Shown here: positions 6,058 through 13,641 of the stretch, piece by piece
Numbering within the stretch: the stretch's first letter is position 1
How the letters are laid out: each line of letters starts with the position of its first letter
From: Ruminococcus sp.
Lineage (GTDB): Bacteria; Bacillota; Clostridia; Oscillospirales; Ruminococcaceae
Direction of reading: 5' to 3'
Length of the DNA stretch: 20,200 nucleotides
Assembly: GCA_003488415.1 (NCBI GenBank)
Contig: DNLQ01000089.1
Span: 1 to 20,200 of the forward strand
Translations under genes and position numbers: made by a program
Notes under the pieces: model-generated
The model's database searches: none
What the model saw: only the letters and a program-made list of their open reading frames with translations
Told to the model about the DNA's origin: nothing

Positions 6058-7530
6058 ATGCGTAAAAGCTGTATCCTTATGCACATTTCCAGTCTCCCGT
6101 CAGAGTACGGTATAGGCAAGCTGGGAAAAAGTGCATATGATTTCGTAGATTTTCTCAGGTCTGCCGGAGTGAAATGCTGGCAGATACTCCCCCTCTCGCC
6201 CACAAGCTACGGCGATTCCCCCTACCAGTCCTACTCCGTACACGCAGGGAACCCCTACTTCATCGACTTCGATATCCTCGAACAGGACGGGCTCCTGGAG
6301 CGTCACGAGTACGCCTCCCTCACCTGGGAGAGTGATCCGGACAGGGTGGACTACAGTCTTATCTATGACCGCTGCTTCGATGTCCTGAGAGTTGCCTATT
6401 CCCGTTTCAAGCCCTCACGCTTCCCGGATTACAAGAAGTTCTGCGACGCAAACAAGTCATGGCTGGATGAGTACGCACTGTTCATGGCACTGAAATTCCG
6501 CAATGACGGAAAGCCCTGGTACGAGTGGGACGCTCCCATAGCCATGCACAAGACCAAGGCTCTTGCAGAGGTGAAGAAGGAGCTGAAAAAGGACATCGGC
6601 TTCTATAAGTTCAACCAGTTCCAGTTCAGCCGCCAGTGGAAGGAGCTGAAAAAGTATGCCAATGACTCCGGTGTGGAGATAGTGGGAGATATGCCTATAT
6701 ACTGCGCTCTGGACAGTGTGGAGGTGTGGTCGCAGCCGAAGCTGTTCTGGCTGGACAAGAAGCACCGTCCGGTACGTGTGGCAGGCTGTCCCCCCGACGA
6801 CTTCTCACCCACCGGTCAGCTCTGGGGAAATCCCCTCTATGACTGGGACTACCATAAAAAGACCGGCTATAAGTGGTGGACAGAGCGGATAAAGTCTGCC
6901 GCAGAGACCTACGATACCGTCCGCATAGACCACTTCCGGGGCTTTGAGAGCTACTACACCATTCCCTACGGCAGCGAGGACGCTACAGTGGGCGACTGGA
7001 AAAAGGGCCCGGACTCCGAGCTGTTCCGCATGGCAGAGGAAAAGCTGGGCAGACTTAACGTTATAGCCGAGGACTTAGGCTTTCTCACGCCGGAGGTACA
7101 TCAGATGCTGGAAAAGTGCGGCTATCCGGGAATGAAGGTGCTCCAGTTCGGCTTCTCGGACGGTGAGAACGAGTATCTTCCGCATAACTTCACCACCACC
7201 AACTGCTATGCCTACACCGGGACTCACGACAACGAGACTCTCAACGGCTGGGTGGGAGCTATGGACAAGAAGTCCCTTAAATTCGCCAAAAAGTACCTGA
7301 ACGTCAGCAAAAAGAGCCAGATACCGGAGGCAGTCATCCGTGCCGTCTGGGGAAGCATTGCACAGGTCGCCTGCGCCCAGATACAGGACTTTCTGGATTC
7401 CCCGAAGTCTGCCCGCATGAACACTCCCTCCACCCTCGGGAACAACTGGCAGTTCCGCACCCATAAGGAGGACTTCACTCCGGAGCTTGCAAAACGTATA
7501 AAGAAACTCAACAAGCTATACAACAGATAA
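6058..7530 (+). CDS. malQ: 4-alpha-glucanotransferase (amylomaltase, GH77)
   Basis: A 490-residue GH77 enzyme, standard length for the short bacterial form. It moves maltodextrin segments between chains and releases glucose, in the cytoplasm (no signal peptide). The N-terminal half has the PLSPTSYGDSPYQS segment (45-58) typical of the family. The catalytic residues are visible: nucleophile Asp291 in RIDHFRG, acid/base Glu338 in AEDLG, and transition-state Asp391 in GTHDNET. GDMPIY at 210-215 and the 250s-loop region around PPDDFSPTGQLWGNP (245-259) are also present. AAGGAG lies before the ATG. It opens a unit with a lipoprotein gene 10 bases downstream and glgP after it, so it very likely works with glycogen phosphorylase in glycogen or maltodextrin breakdown. 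Confidence 0.96.
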   Translation: MRKSCILMHISSLPSEYGIGKLGKSAYDFVDFLRSAGVKCWQILPLSPTSYGDSPYQSYSVHAGNPYFIDFDILEQDGLLERHEYASLTWESDPDRVDYSLIYDRCFDVLRVAYSRFKPSRFPDYKKFCDANKSWLDEYALFMALKFRNDGKPWYEWDAPIAMHKTKALAEVKKELKKDIGFYKFNQFQFSRQWKELKKYANDSGVEIVGDMPIYCALDSVEVWSQPKLFWLDKKHRPVRVAGCPPDDFSPTGQLWGNPLYDWDYHKKTGYKWWTERIKSAAETYDTVRIDHFRGFESYYTIPYGSEDATVGDWKKGPDSELFRMAEEKLGRLNVIAEDLGFLTPEVHQMLEKCGYPGMKVLQFGFSDGENEYLPHNFTTTNCYAYTGTHDNETLNGWVGAMDKKSLKFAKKYLNVSKKSQIPEAVIRAVWGSIAQVACAQIQDFLDSPKSARMNTPSTLGNNWQFRTHKEDFTPELAKRIKKLNKLYNR

Positions 7531-7540
7531 GGAAGCACTT

Positions 7541-8431
7541 ATGAAAAAGACTCTATTGATACTTGCAGCAGGTATCCTTCTTACCGGCTGCGGAGTTATG
7601 GACTCCGCCAGCGATACCGATACACCGGTCATATCAGTGACCGAACCTGTTTCCGAAGCAGAGACGACTGTTACAGTCACCGAAACGGAAACAACAACTG
7701 AAACGACTGCCGCCGCAACAACTGCTTCTGCTGCGGCAGTTACCGAAGCTGCTGCCGAGCCGGCAGCGCCCATCGACGAATATGAGGACGAGCTGTATAC
7801 CTCGCATATAGAGAAAGTACCACCTGAGGAACAGGCGGCTCTCGACAAGCTGAATGCAAAGTACGGCAAGAACTTCACTTTCATATGCAGAGAGGTCCAG
7901 TGGGAGTTCATCGGCGTGCCGATACCCGAAAAGAAACCCACGACCTATACGCTTGAGGATGATGAGGGCAGACGTTTTTTAGCTTTCGGAACAGAGGACA
8001 GCGATGAGATAACCAGCGATAACTATACTTTCCCCTTGTACAAGGATGATCTTTTCGATCATACGAGGGACTATATCCGCAGCTATACTCAGGCTGGCAA
8101 GCTGTGGATACTGACTCCGTATAAGACCTGGCTGCCCTTTGAGGCACCTGCCGAAATGACGTATGAGGAGTTCTTTTCTTACTTCTGCCAGCAGGAGGGC
8201 AAGATCTTTGCAGACATACTCCTTCCCGAGGGAACGGAGCTGCCTGAGGAGCTGACGTCCTTTGACGGTCTGAACAGCATATATCTTGATGGCTTCGGAT
8301 GCCCTGTCAATCTCGGAGTATACTATCTGCCGCAGAGTGATTATGACAGCCTTGAAGATGTGACATACGGCGATATAGGCATCGACCATGATCATCTGAA
8401 AGGCGCAAACGCAGAGATAAGAGTATCCTGA
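7541..8431 (+). CDS. Lipoprotein of unknown function with Thr/Ala/Glu linker
   Basis: A 296-residue protein with a lipoprotein signal: KK at 2-3, a hydrophobic core, and the lipobox LTGC with Cys17 as the acylated residue. A low-complexity linker rich in Thr, Ala and Glu spans about 40-76. It would hold the globular part (about 85-296) away from the membrane. The globular part is acidic and aromatic, with mixed alpha/beta character; I recognise no family. It begins with a short helix (EEQAALDKLNAKYG) and a strand (FTFICREV). The gene is 10 bases after malQ with an AAGGAAG ribosome site and is followed by glgP 48 bases on. It thus lies inside a unit of two cytoplasmic glucan enzymes, although it is itself an outer-surface protein. 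A glucan-linked role is only inference. Confidence 0.85.
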   Translation: MKKTLLILAAGILLTGCGVMDSASDTDTPVISVTEPVSEAETTVTVTETETTTETTAAATTASAAAVTEAAAEPAAPIDEYEDELYTSHIEKVPPEEQAALDKLNAKYGKNFTFICREVQWEFIGVPIPEKKPTTYTLEDDEGRRFLAFGTEDSDEITSDNYTFPLYKDDLFDHTRDYIRSYTQAGKLWILTPYKTWLPFEAPAEMTYEEFFSYFCQQEGKIFADILLPEGTELPEELTSFDGLNSIYLDGFGCPVNLGVYYLPQSDYDSLEDVTYGDIGIDHDHLKGANAEIRVS

Positions 8432-8469
8432 TCAGAAAAACTGACTTCCGTGAGAAGTAAATGAATAAT

Positions 8470-8474
8470 GGAGG
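8470..8474 (+). promoter_or_regulatory. Ribosome site that sets the glgP start
   Basis: GGAGG overlaps the first of three in-frame ATG codons (8468, 8477, 8480). Only the ATG at 8480, 5 bases downstream, is at a workable distance. The true protein therefore probably starts MDKKVF. Confidence 0.7.
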
Positions 8475-8479
8475 AAATG

Positions 8480-10828
8480 ATGGATAAGAAAGTGTTTATG
8501 GAAAAATTCACTGGCAGACTGCCGAAGGATATAAAGTCCGCCACACCCCAGCAGCTCCACAACGCCCTGGGAGATACGGTCATGGAGCTTTACAGGGAAC
8601 AGTGGGACAATGCCCGTCAGGAACACCTCTCAAAGCGCCGTGCGGCATACCTCTCAATGGAGTTCCTGGTGGGACGTGCGGTATACAACAATCTTCTGTG
8701 TCTGGGTATATATGACGAGGTACAGCAGGCGTTCACTGAGCTGGGGCTTGATCTTGCAGACCTTGAGGTCATAGAAGATGCAGCTCTCGGAAACGGCGGC
8801 CTCGGACGGCTTGCCGCCTGCTTCCTGGACTCCGCCGCAGCTCTCGGACTCCCCCTTGACGGCTACGGCATACGCTACAAGTACGGACTTTTCAGGCAGT
8901 CTATCGTTGACGGATTCCAGAAAGAGGACATCGACGACTGGACTCGTTACGGCGATCCCTGGTCAGTACGCTGCGAGGAGGACACAGTGCTTATAGAGTA
9001 CAGCGGTCAGACCGTAAAGGCAGTACCCTACGATATGCCCGTATTCGGCTGCCGCACCGATAATGTGGGGACTCTCCGTCTGTGGCAGGCAGAGCCGGTA
9101 AAGGAGTTCGACTTCGATACCTTCAACAAGCAGGATTACCTTGAAGCGTCCAGGGAAAAGATATACGCCGAGGACATCTCTCGTGTGCTGTATCCCAATG
9201 ACGATACCGACGAAGGCAAGAAGCTCCGTCTGAAGCAGCAGTACTTCTTCAGTGCCGCATCACTGACCGACATACTCCGCAAGCATAAGGCTCGTCACGG
9301 CACTCTCGACAACATCGCTGACTATATCACCGTTCAGCTAAACGATACCCACCCCGTCATATCTGTCCCGGAGCTGATACGTCAGCTTGTGGACGGCGAG
9401 GGCTGGAGCTTTGAGAAGGCATACGGAACTGCAAAGAAGGTGTTTTGTTACACCAACCATACCGTTATGCAGGAGGCTCTTGAGAAGTGGCGTACCGGAC
9501 TTGTGGAGGAAGTGCTCCCACGTATATACTCCATCATCATTCAGATAAACGAAGCCCTTATTGCCGAGCTTTACGCTGCCGGAGTCCCCAGAGACAGGAT
9601 AGGCAGGATGAAGATAATCAAGGGAGACCTTGTACACATGGCGGATATGGCGTGCTGCTGCTCCGTTCACATCAACGGCGTTGCAGAGATACACACCCGG
9701 ATACTGAAAGATACTGTCCTTGCAGACTGGTACTCTTTCCGCCCGGAGGCTTTCCGCAATGAGACAAACGGTATCACTCAGCGCCGCTGGCTGGCACTGT
9801 GCAACCGTGAGCTTTCCGGACTTATCACCGATCTTCTCGGTGACGACGGCTGGATAACCGACCTTGACCGTCTGAAAGAACTGGAGAAGTACGCCGATGA
9901 CGAGAATGTCCTCCGCCGCTTCATTGACATCAAGCAGCAGAAGAAACAGCAGCTCTCGGACTATATCGCATCCGCAGAGGGGATCACGCTGTCCCCGGAC
10001 TTCATATTCGATATACAGATAAAGCGTCTTCACGAGTACAAGAGACAGCTCCTCAATGCCTTCTCGATACTGTGGCTGTACTACGGCATCAAGGACGGCA
10101 GCATCAGGGACTTCAAGCCTTCGGCATTCATCTTCGGAGCCAAGTCTGCTCCCGGATACCGCCGGGCAAAGGCGATAATAAAGTACATCAACGAAGTCGG
10201 AAGGATAGTATCATCCGATCCCGATACCCGTGATCTTATCAAGGTGGTATTCGTGCAGAACTACAATGTATCCTATGCTGAAAAGCTGGTGGCAGCGGCT
10301 GATGTGTCAGAGCAGATCTCAACTGCCGGAACTGAGGCGTCCGGTACTGGAAACATGAAGCTGATGCTCAACGGCGCAGTCACCCTCGGCACCTATGACG
10401 GTGCAAACATCGAGATAGTACAGGAAGCCGGTGAGGAGAACAACTACATCTTCGGCGCAAGAGTTGAGGATCTGGAGAGGATAGTACCTGAGTATGACAG
10501 CCGCAGGGTATTCGCAGAGGACGATATGATCCGCCGGGTAGTGACTACACTTATAGACGGTACTGTGTCCGATGGCGGCAGCGGTGACTTCCGTGAGCTG
10601 TACACTGCCCTCCTTGACGGAGCAAGCTGGCACGCTCCCGACCACTACTACCTGCTCGGCGACATACGCAGCTACATGGAGACCAAGCTCCGCAGCAACA
10701 GCGACTATCGTGATGACCGCATGGGATTCGCACGCCGTCAGTGGCTGAATATGTGCAATGCCGGAAAGTTCAGCTCAGACCGCACCATTGCAGACTACGC
10801 TGCCAGCATCTGGAATATAGAGGCATAA
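8480..10828 (+). CDS. glgP: Glycogen/maltodextrin phosphorylase (GT35)
   Basis: A 782-residue cytoplasmic phosphorylase, similar to the usual bacterial length of about 750-830. It releases glucose 1-phosphate from the non-reducing ends of alpha-1,4-glucan using pyridoxal phosphate. The family signature GTGNMK is clear near the C-terminal third, with Lys627 as the PLP-binding lysine. Also visible are GNGGLGRLAACFLDS near 104-118, YGIRYKYGLF shortly after, LNDTHPV, and IKRLHEYKRQLLN. No truncation is apparent. Three ATGs are possible; GGAGG at 8470-8474 favours 8480. The gene ends the malQ-lipoprotein-glgP unit and is followed 3 bases later by a strong terminator. GlgP and MalQ together allow complete use of short linear chains, since MalQ re-elongates maltodextrins too short for the phosphorylase. 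Confidence 0.96.
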   Translation: MDKKVFMEKFTGRLPKDIKSATPQQLHNALGDTVMELYREQWDNARQEHLSKRRAAYLSMEFLVGRAVYNNLLCLGIYDEVQQAFTELGLDLADLEVIEDAALGNGGLGRLAACFLDSAAALGLPLDGYGIRYKYGLFRQSIVDGFQKEDIDDWTRYGDPWSVRCEEDTVLIEYSGQTVKAVPYDMPVFGCRTDNVGTLRLWQAEPVKEFDFDTFNKQDYLEASREKIYAEDISRVLYPNDDTDEGKKLRLKQQYFFSAASLTDILRKHKARHGTLDNIADYITVQLNDTHPVISVPELIRQLVDGEGWSFEKAYGTAKKVFCYTNHTVMQEALEKWRTGLVEEVLPRIYSIIIQINEALIAELYAAGVPRDRIGRMKIIKGDLVHMADMACCCSVHINGVAEIHTRILKDTVLADWYSFRPEAFRNETNGITQRRWLALCNRELSGLITDLLGDDGWITDLDRLKELEKYADDENVLRRFIDIKQQKKQQLSDYIASAEGITLSPDFIFDIQIKRLHEYKRQLLNAFSILWLYYGIKDGSIRDFKPSAFIFGAKSAPGYRRAKAIIKYINEVGRIVSSDPDTRDLIKVVFVQNYNVSYAEKLVAAADVSEQISTAGTEASGTGNMKLMLNGAVTLGTYDGANIEIVQEAGEENNYIFGARVEDLERIVPEYDSRRVFAEDDMIRRVVTTLIDGTVSDGGSGDFRELYTALLDGASWHAPDHYYLLGDIRSYMETKLRSNSDYRDDRMGFARRQWLNMCNAGKFSSDRTIADYAASIWNIEA

Positions 10829-10831
10829 CAG

Positions 10832-10859
10832 AAGCCCCGGTCAGTGACCGGGGCTTTTT
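10832..10859 (+). terminator. GC-rich intrinsic terminator after glgP
   Basis: An 11-bp perfect stem (AAGCCCCGGTC at 10832-10842, GACCGGGGCTT at 10846-10856) with an AGT loop runs into a T tract reaching 10859. It sits 3 bases after the glgP stop and 14 bases before the convergent 695-residue gene's end. It could partly terminate the minus strand too, because AA pairs begin the stem, but the T tract on that side is short. Confidence 0.92.
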
Positions 10860-10873
10860 CTGTAGGAGGTCGG

Positions 10874-12961
10874 TTATCCGAGTATTTCATGAAGCTGTGT
10901 GCATATGTCAGCTTCTTCCGGAAGTGCCGTTCTGATGCAGCCGGAGTCTCTGCGTCTGTCACTGCTGCCGTCGAACCATGCGACTCTTCCGTCAGCGTAC
11001 ACAAGTATATGCCGTGTGGTGTCGTTGACTCTGCAAGTGAACTCAAACTCCGGAGTCTCGTCCTCGCCGGGTTCAGCCTCACGGGAGTTCCAGTTATAGC
11101 CGTAGAAGAGCTGTGTGAGCCTGTGCAGCCTGTCATAGTCTATTATCTCAATGCTGCCGTTGACGGTCGTACTGCCCATCTTATCCAGTGAACCGAAGGG
11201 CGGATATACCTCAGCACCTGTCATCAGGCAGAAGCAGTGCATCAGGTTATCCGAATCCACCCTGAATGCCGTTGACTGTATGTCATCGCTGTCGGTATCA
11301 TTTATCATATGGCTCACGTTCCACACCGCATAGTCATTGTCATACACGACCAGGCTGTATACCGTATCATCAATGCGGTAGGACATATCAAATTCCCCGA
11401 ATCCAAGATGCTCGTCAGTACCGGTGTATCCCTCCGGAGCCTTCTGCCAGTAAAAGCTCTGCAATATCGCTGCCGTATCCTGTGCAGCAGGATCTGAGGT
11501 GCTGAGGCTGTGTACGGCAAACTTCCCGGCATAGCATCCTATCTCCTGACCGCTGTAATTGCCGAAGGGTGCATCCTCACCGTACAGACCTTCGCCGAAG
11601 AGTATCTGACCGATCCCTTCTGCGAGTTTGTCAAAATCGGTATCATAGATGCGTATACAGTCCTTGTCGGCAACGACCACACATCCGGAGCCGTTGGGGG
11701 AGATGTTGACGAGAGTAGTTCCGAGTACCTTGTTCTCCGTTTTGAAGCTGTAGGTAACGACATCACCGATCGCTATTGAGTTCGGATCATCCCAGAAGGA
11801 GGAGTTCAATGCCTCTTCAAACTCTTCATCTGTACGGTATTCCCTGTATTCCCTGATAGTCCATGTGAGTGAGCGGAAAAGCTCATCAAGAGCTGCGCTC
11901 TTTTCGGCGTCGGGGTAGTCATAGAAGCACTGGCTTTCAAGATAGTGGTGATCGGTGAATGCCGGGAAGGGATAGCCGTGATCCTCCTCGGTATCAGAGC
12001 CGTTTGCCACGTAGAGGATAATCTCGGTGCCGGCAGGATAATTCGCTCCTGCCTCCTTATCGGCGGATATCACATAGTCCTTGTCTTTGCCGGCAACGTA
12101 AGCTATCCTGACAGTAAATCCACGCTGTTCAAGCTGATCCTTTGCAGTCTCGCAGTTCATACCAACGACATCCAGAACCTGTATCAGCTTCAGCTCACCC
12201 ATAGTCTCCGGCTCTGTGGGAACGGGTATCTCCCTGCCTTCAAGCACTGCGTCAACAGCGTCACGGAAGGAGACAGGATCAATGGCGTAGATCTCCACGA
12301 TCTCGGAGTTCTTCTCCGTATCGGGGCGGCGGTATTCGAGGTATCTTTCGGTGCCAAACTCAATATCTCCGTGCCAGCCGTTTTCATCCTGTGAGCGGAA
12401 TCTGTAGCAGTACTCGTCTATCAAGGGTATTCCCTCACCCAGGAGTGAACCGTCGAAATTCGGATCAAAGCCCTCGTCGCCGGTATTGTAGGTGTGTATC
12501 AGATCCCAGGGCTGTGAGCGGAAGAACCGGTTGAGCTGCTCTGCCTGTTTTTCGGAAAAAGGCTTGCCGCCCTCCGGCATGGGGTATTTGCCGTCCAGGT
12601 CGCCCAAGAAGTTATAGGCGGATATATCGCCGAACGGCACTTCATAGCTCACCGGCTCGCTCGTTTCCGTACCGGGATCGCTGACACCGACGGGAACTCC
12701 GCTGCGGGAGATAAGACTTACCGAGAAGCCTATCCCGGCTGCCACGACCGCACAGGCGGCAAGTCCGGCGATAACACGGCGTATGGGATGGGACTTCACA
12801 CGCTCTACCTCAAATACGTGCCGAGTCTCCGTAACAGTGCCTGTATCCGGGGACTTTCCTGCGTGCTTCATACAATTCTCGACTATGCGTATCTTCTGCT
12901 CTTCTGTAAGATGTATCTGCTCAGCGCTCTGTCTGAGATTATCTGTATCCATATTTTTCAT
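10874..12961 (-). CDS. Membrane protein, probable anti-sigma regulator, with PASTA domain and four-copy extracellular module
   Basis: A 695-residue single-pass protein. Residues 1-58 are cytoplasmic, with a short helix (LTEEQKIRIVENCMKHA) as in many Firmicute anti-sigma N-termini; residues 60-84 form the membrane helix; the rest is outside. A PASTA domain occupies about 258-319 (DVVGMNCETAKDQL, YPAGTEIILYV). The remaining regions (about 111-243, 331-456, 467-577, 590-694) appear to be four diverged copies of one module. Each starts with a helix ending at a Trp: FFRSQPW (Trp152), LFRSLTW (Trp367), ILQSFYW (Trp505), LFYGYNW (Trp624). Strands and a closing helix follow. The ATG is 3 bases after the ECF sigma stop, and its ribosome site AAAGGAG lies within the end of that gene, so translation is coupled. 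The role as anti-sigma factor comes from context. The ligand, perhaps peptidoglycan via PASTA, is inference. Confidence 0.82.
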   Translation of the reverse strand: MKNMDTDNLRQSAEQIHLTEEQKIRIVENCMKHAGKSPDTGTVTETRHVFEVERVKSHPIRRVIAGLAACAVVAAGIGFSVSLISRSGVPVGVSDPGTETSEPVSYEVPFGDISAYNFLGDLDGKYPMPEGGKPFSEKQAEQLNRFFRSQPWDLIHTYNTGDEGFDPNFDGSLLGEGIPLIDEYCYRFRSQDENGWHGDIEFGTERYLEYRRPDTEKNSEIVEIYAIDPVSFRDAVDAVLEGREIPVPTEPETMGELKLIQVLDVVGMNCETAKDQLEQRGFTVRIAYVAGKDKDYVISADKEAGANYPAGTEIILYVANGSDTEEDHGYPFPAFTDHHYLESQCFYDYPDAEKSAALDELFRSLTWTIREYREYRTDEEFEEALNSSFWDDPNSIAIGDVVTYSFKTENKVLGTTLVNISPNGSGCVVVADKDCIRIYDTDFDKLAEGIGQILFGEGLYGEDAPFGNYSGQEIGCYAGKFAVHSLSTSDPAAQDTAAILQSFYWQKAPEGYTGTDEHLGFGEFDMSYRIDDTVYSLVVYDNDYAVWNVSHMINDTDSDDIQSTAFRVDSDNLMHCFCLMTGAEVYPPFGSLDKMGSTTVNGSIEIIDYDRLHRLTQLFYGYNWNSREAEPGEDETPEFEFTCRVNDTTRHILVYADGRVAWFDGSSDRRRDSGCIRTALPEEADICTQLHEILG

Positions 12962-12964
12962 AGC

Positions 12965-13432
12965 TTACTCCTTTCCGTATTCCTCAGCCAGCAGCTTCCT
13001 GCCCTTTTGCAGGCGCATCTTGACTGCGGATGAACTTATGCCTGTCATGTCTGCGACCTCGTCCACCTTATATCCTTCGATGTAATGAAGTGTCAATACG
13101 ATCCTGTACTTCTCCGGCAATGCCATCAGCGATTCCAGTATCCGGCTGTCCGACGGCTTTGCTGCCAGGCTGTCCAGTACTTCCTCAGGCTCAGTGAAGT
13201 GTCGTTTCCTGTATCTCAGCAGGCTGCGGCATTTATTTGCAGCTACTGTCAGAAGCCATGCCTTTTCATGCTCTCCGTCAGCGAATGCCGGAGCCTTTTC
13301 CATGTACGCTATAAAGGTCTCCTGCACTGCATCCTCAGCATCTGCCGTATTCTTCAGCATCACTATACACAGCCGGTACAGCATATCACCGTACTCCTGT
13401 ACTGCGTCATTGATCCTTTCAGCAGTGAGCAT
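12965..13432 (-). CDS. ECF-type RNA polymerase sigma factor
   Basis: A 155-residue sigma-70 family protein with only regions 2 and 4, as in ECF sigma factors. Region 2 covers about 12-75 with LKNTADAEDAVQETFIAYME (26-45), the core-binding and -10 recognition helices. Region 4 covers about 97-150, with ALPEKYRIVLTLHYIEGY (104-121), then the helix-turn-helix DEVADMTGISSSAVKMRLQKGRK. The longer frame opens at 13441, but AAAGGAG abuts that ATG directly; the ATG at 13432 is 9 bases from it and is preferred. It directs transcription of an unknown regulon, probably including its own unit. The coupled downstream membrane protein is the probable anti-sigma factor that responds to an external signal. 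Confidence 0.92.
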   Translation of the reverse strand: MLTAERINDAVQEYGDMLYRLCIVMLKNTADAEDAVQETFIAYMEKAPAFADGEHEKAWLLTVAANKCRSLLRYRKRHFTEPEEVLDSLAAKPSDSRILESLMALPEKYRIVLTLHYIEGYKVDEVADMTGISSSAVKMRLQKGRKLLAEEYGKE

Positions 13433-13441
13433 GGTCCTCAT

Positions 13442-13448
13442 CTCCTTT
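13442..13448 (-). promoter_or_regulatory. Ribosome site that sets the ECF sigma start
   Basis: AAAGGAG on the minus strand directly touches the ATG at 13441, which is too close to use, and lies 9 bases from the ATG at 13432. The shorter 155-residue protein is therefore more likely. Confidence 0.65.
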
Positions 13449-13490
13449 CTTTTCTCAGGGGATACAGATCTGTTGTTTCATCCTCTTTCA

Positions 13491-13499
13491 CTTATAACA
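13491..13499 (-). promoter_or_regulatory. Possible extended -10 promoter for the sigma/anti-sigma unit
   Basis: On the minus strand TGTTATAAG fits an extended -10 (TG, one base, then TATAAG with one mismatch to TATAAT). No good -35 lies at 16-18 bases; CTGACC is about 21 bases away. A start near 13485 would give a leader of roughly 50 bases. I found no obvious ECF-type AAC motif. Weak support. Confidence 0.35.
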
Positions 13500-13564
13500 C
13501 GCCCGGAAGCTCTCTTTGGTCAGCAGAAAAACATATTTTATTTTTTTAACATAAGCACATAAAG

Positions 13565-13604
13565 TTTTCCCCCTGTCCTCGTGTAGAAAAGGACAGGGGG
13601 AAAA
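13565..13604 (-). repeat. Perfect 15-bp inverted repeat between solute-binding and sigma genes
   Basis: TTTTCCCCCTGTCCT (13565-13579) is perfectly complementary to AGGACAGGGGGAAAA (13590-13604), with a 10-base loop. It lies 37 bases after the stop of the solute-binding protein gene and about 130 bases before the sigma factor gene. In both orientations the T run is on the 5' side of the stem and A residues follow, so it lacks the trailing T tract of a classic intrinsic terminator. It may act as an mRNA 3'-end stabiliser or a processing/attenuation element. Apart from this hairpin and the possible promoter, the 209-base gap shows nothing I can name. Confidence 0.8.
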
Positions 13605-13641
13605 GGAGGTTGTTTCTCGGAGATTTCGTTAGTTAAGGATA

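Noticed and set aside
7660..7770. Repetitive-looking stretch, considered as a DNA repeat
   Set aside because: It encodes the low-complexity Thr/Ala/Glu linker of the lipoprotein; there is no regular unit or spacer to suggest a CRISPR or tandem-repeat array.
7516..7941. A 141-codon minus-strand frame with Val/Ser/Ala-rich repeats
   Set aside because: The repeats are the reverse complement of the Thr/Ala/Glu linker codons of the lipoprotein gene. No independent start signal was seen.
8432..8458. Two adjacent small hairpins (TCAG/CTGA and ACTTC/GAAGT) between the lipoprotein and glgP
   Set aside because: Stems are 4 and 5 bp and there is no T tract, so they do not support a terminator or a regulatory element.
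9338..10033. A 231-codon minus-strand frame
   Set aside because: It lies wholly inside glgP on the opposite strand. The glgP protein is conserved throughout this stretch, so the frame is a codon-bias shadow.
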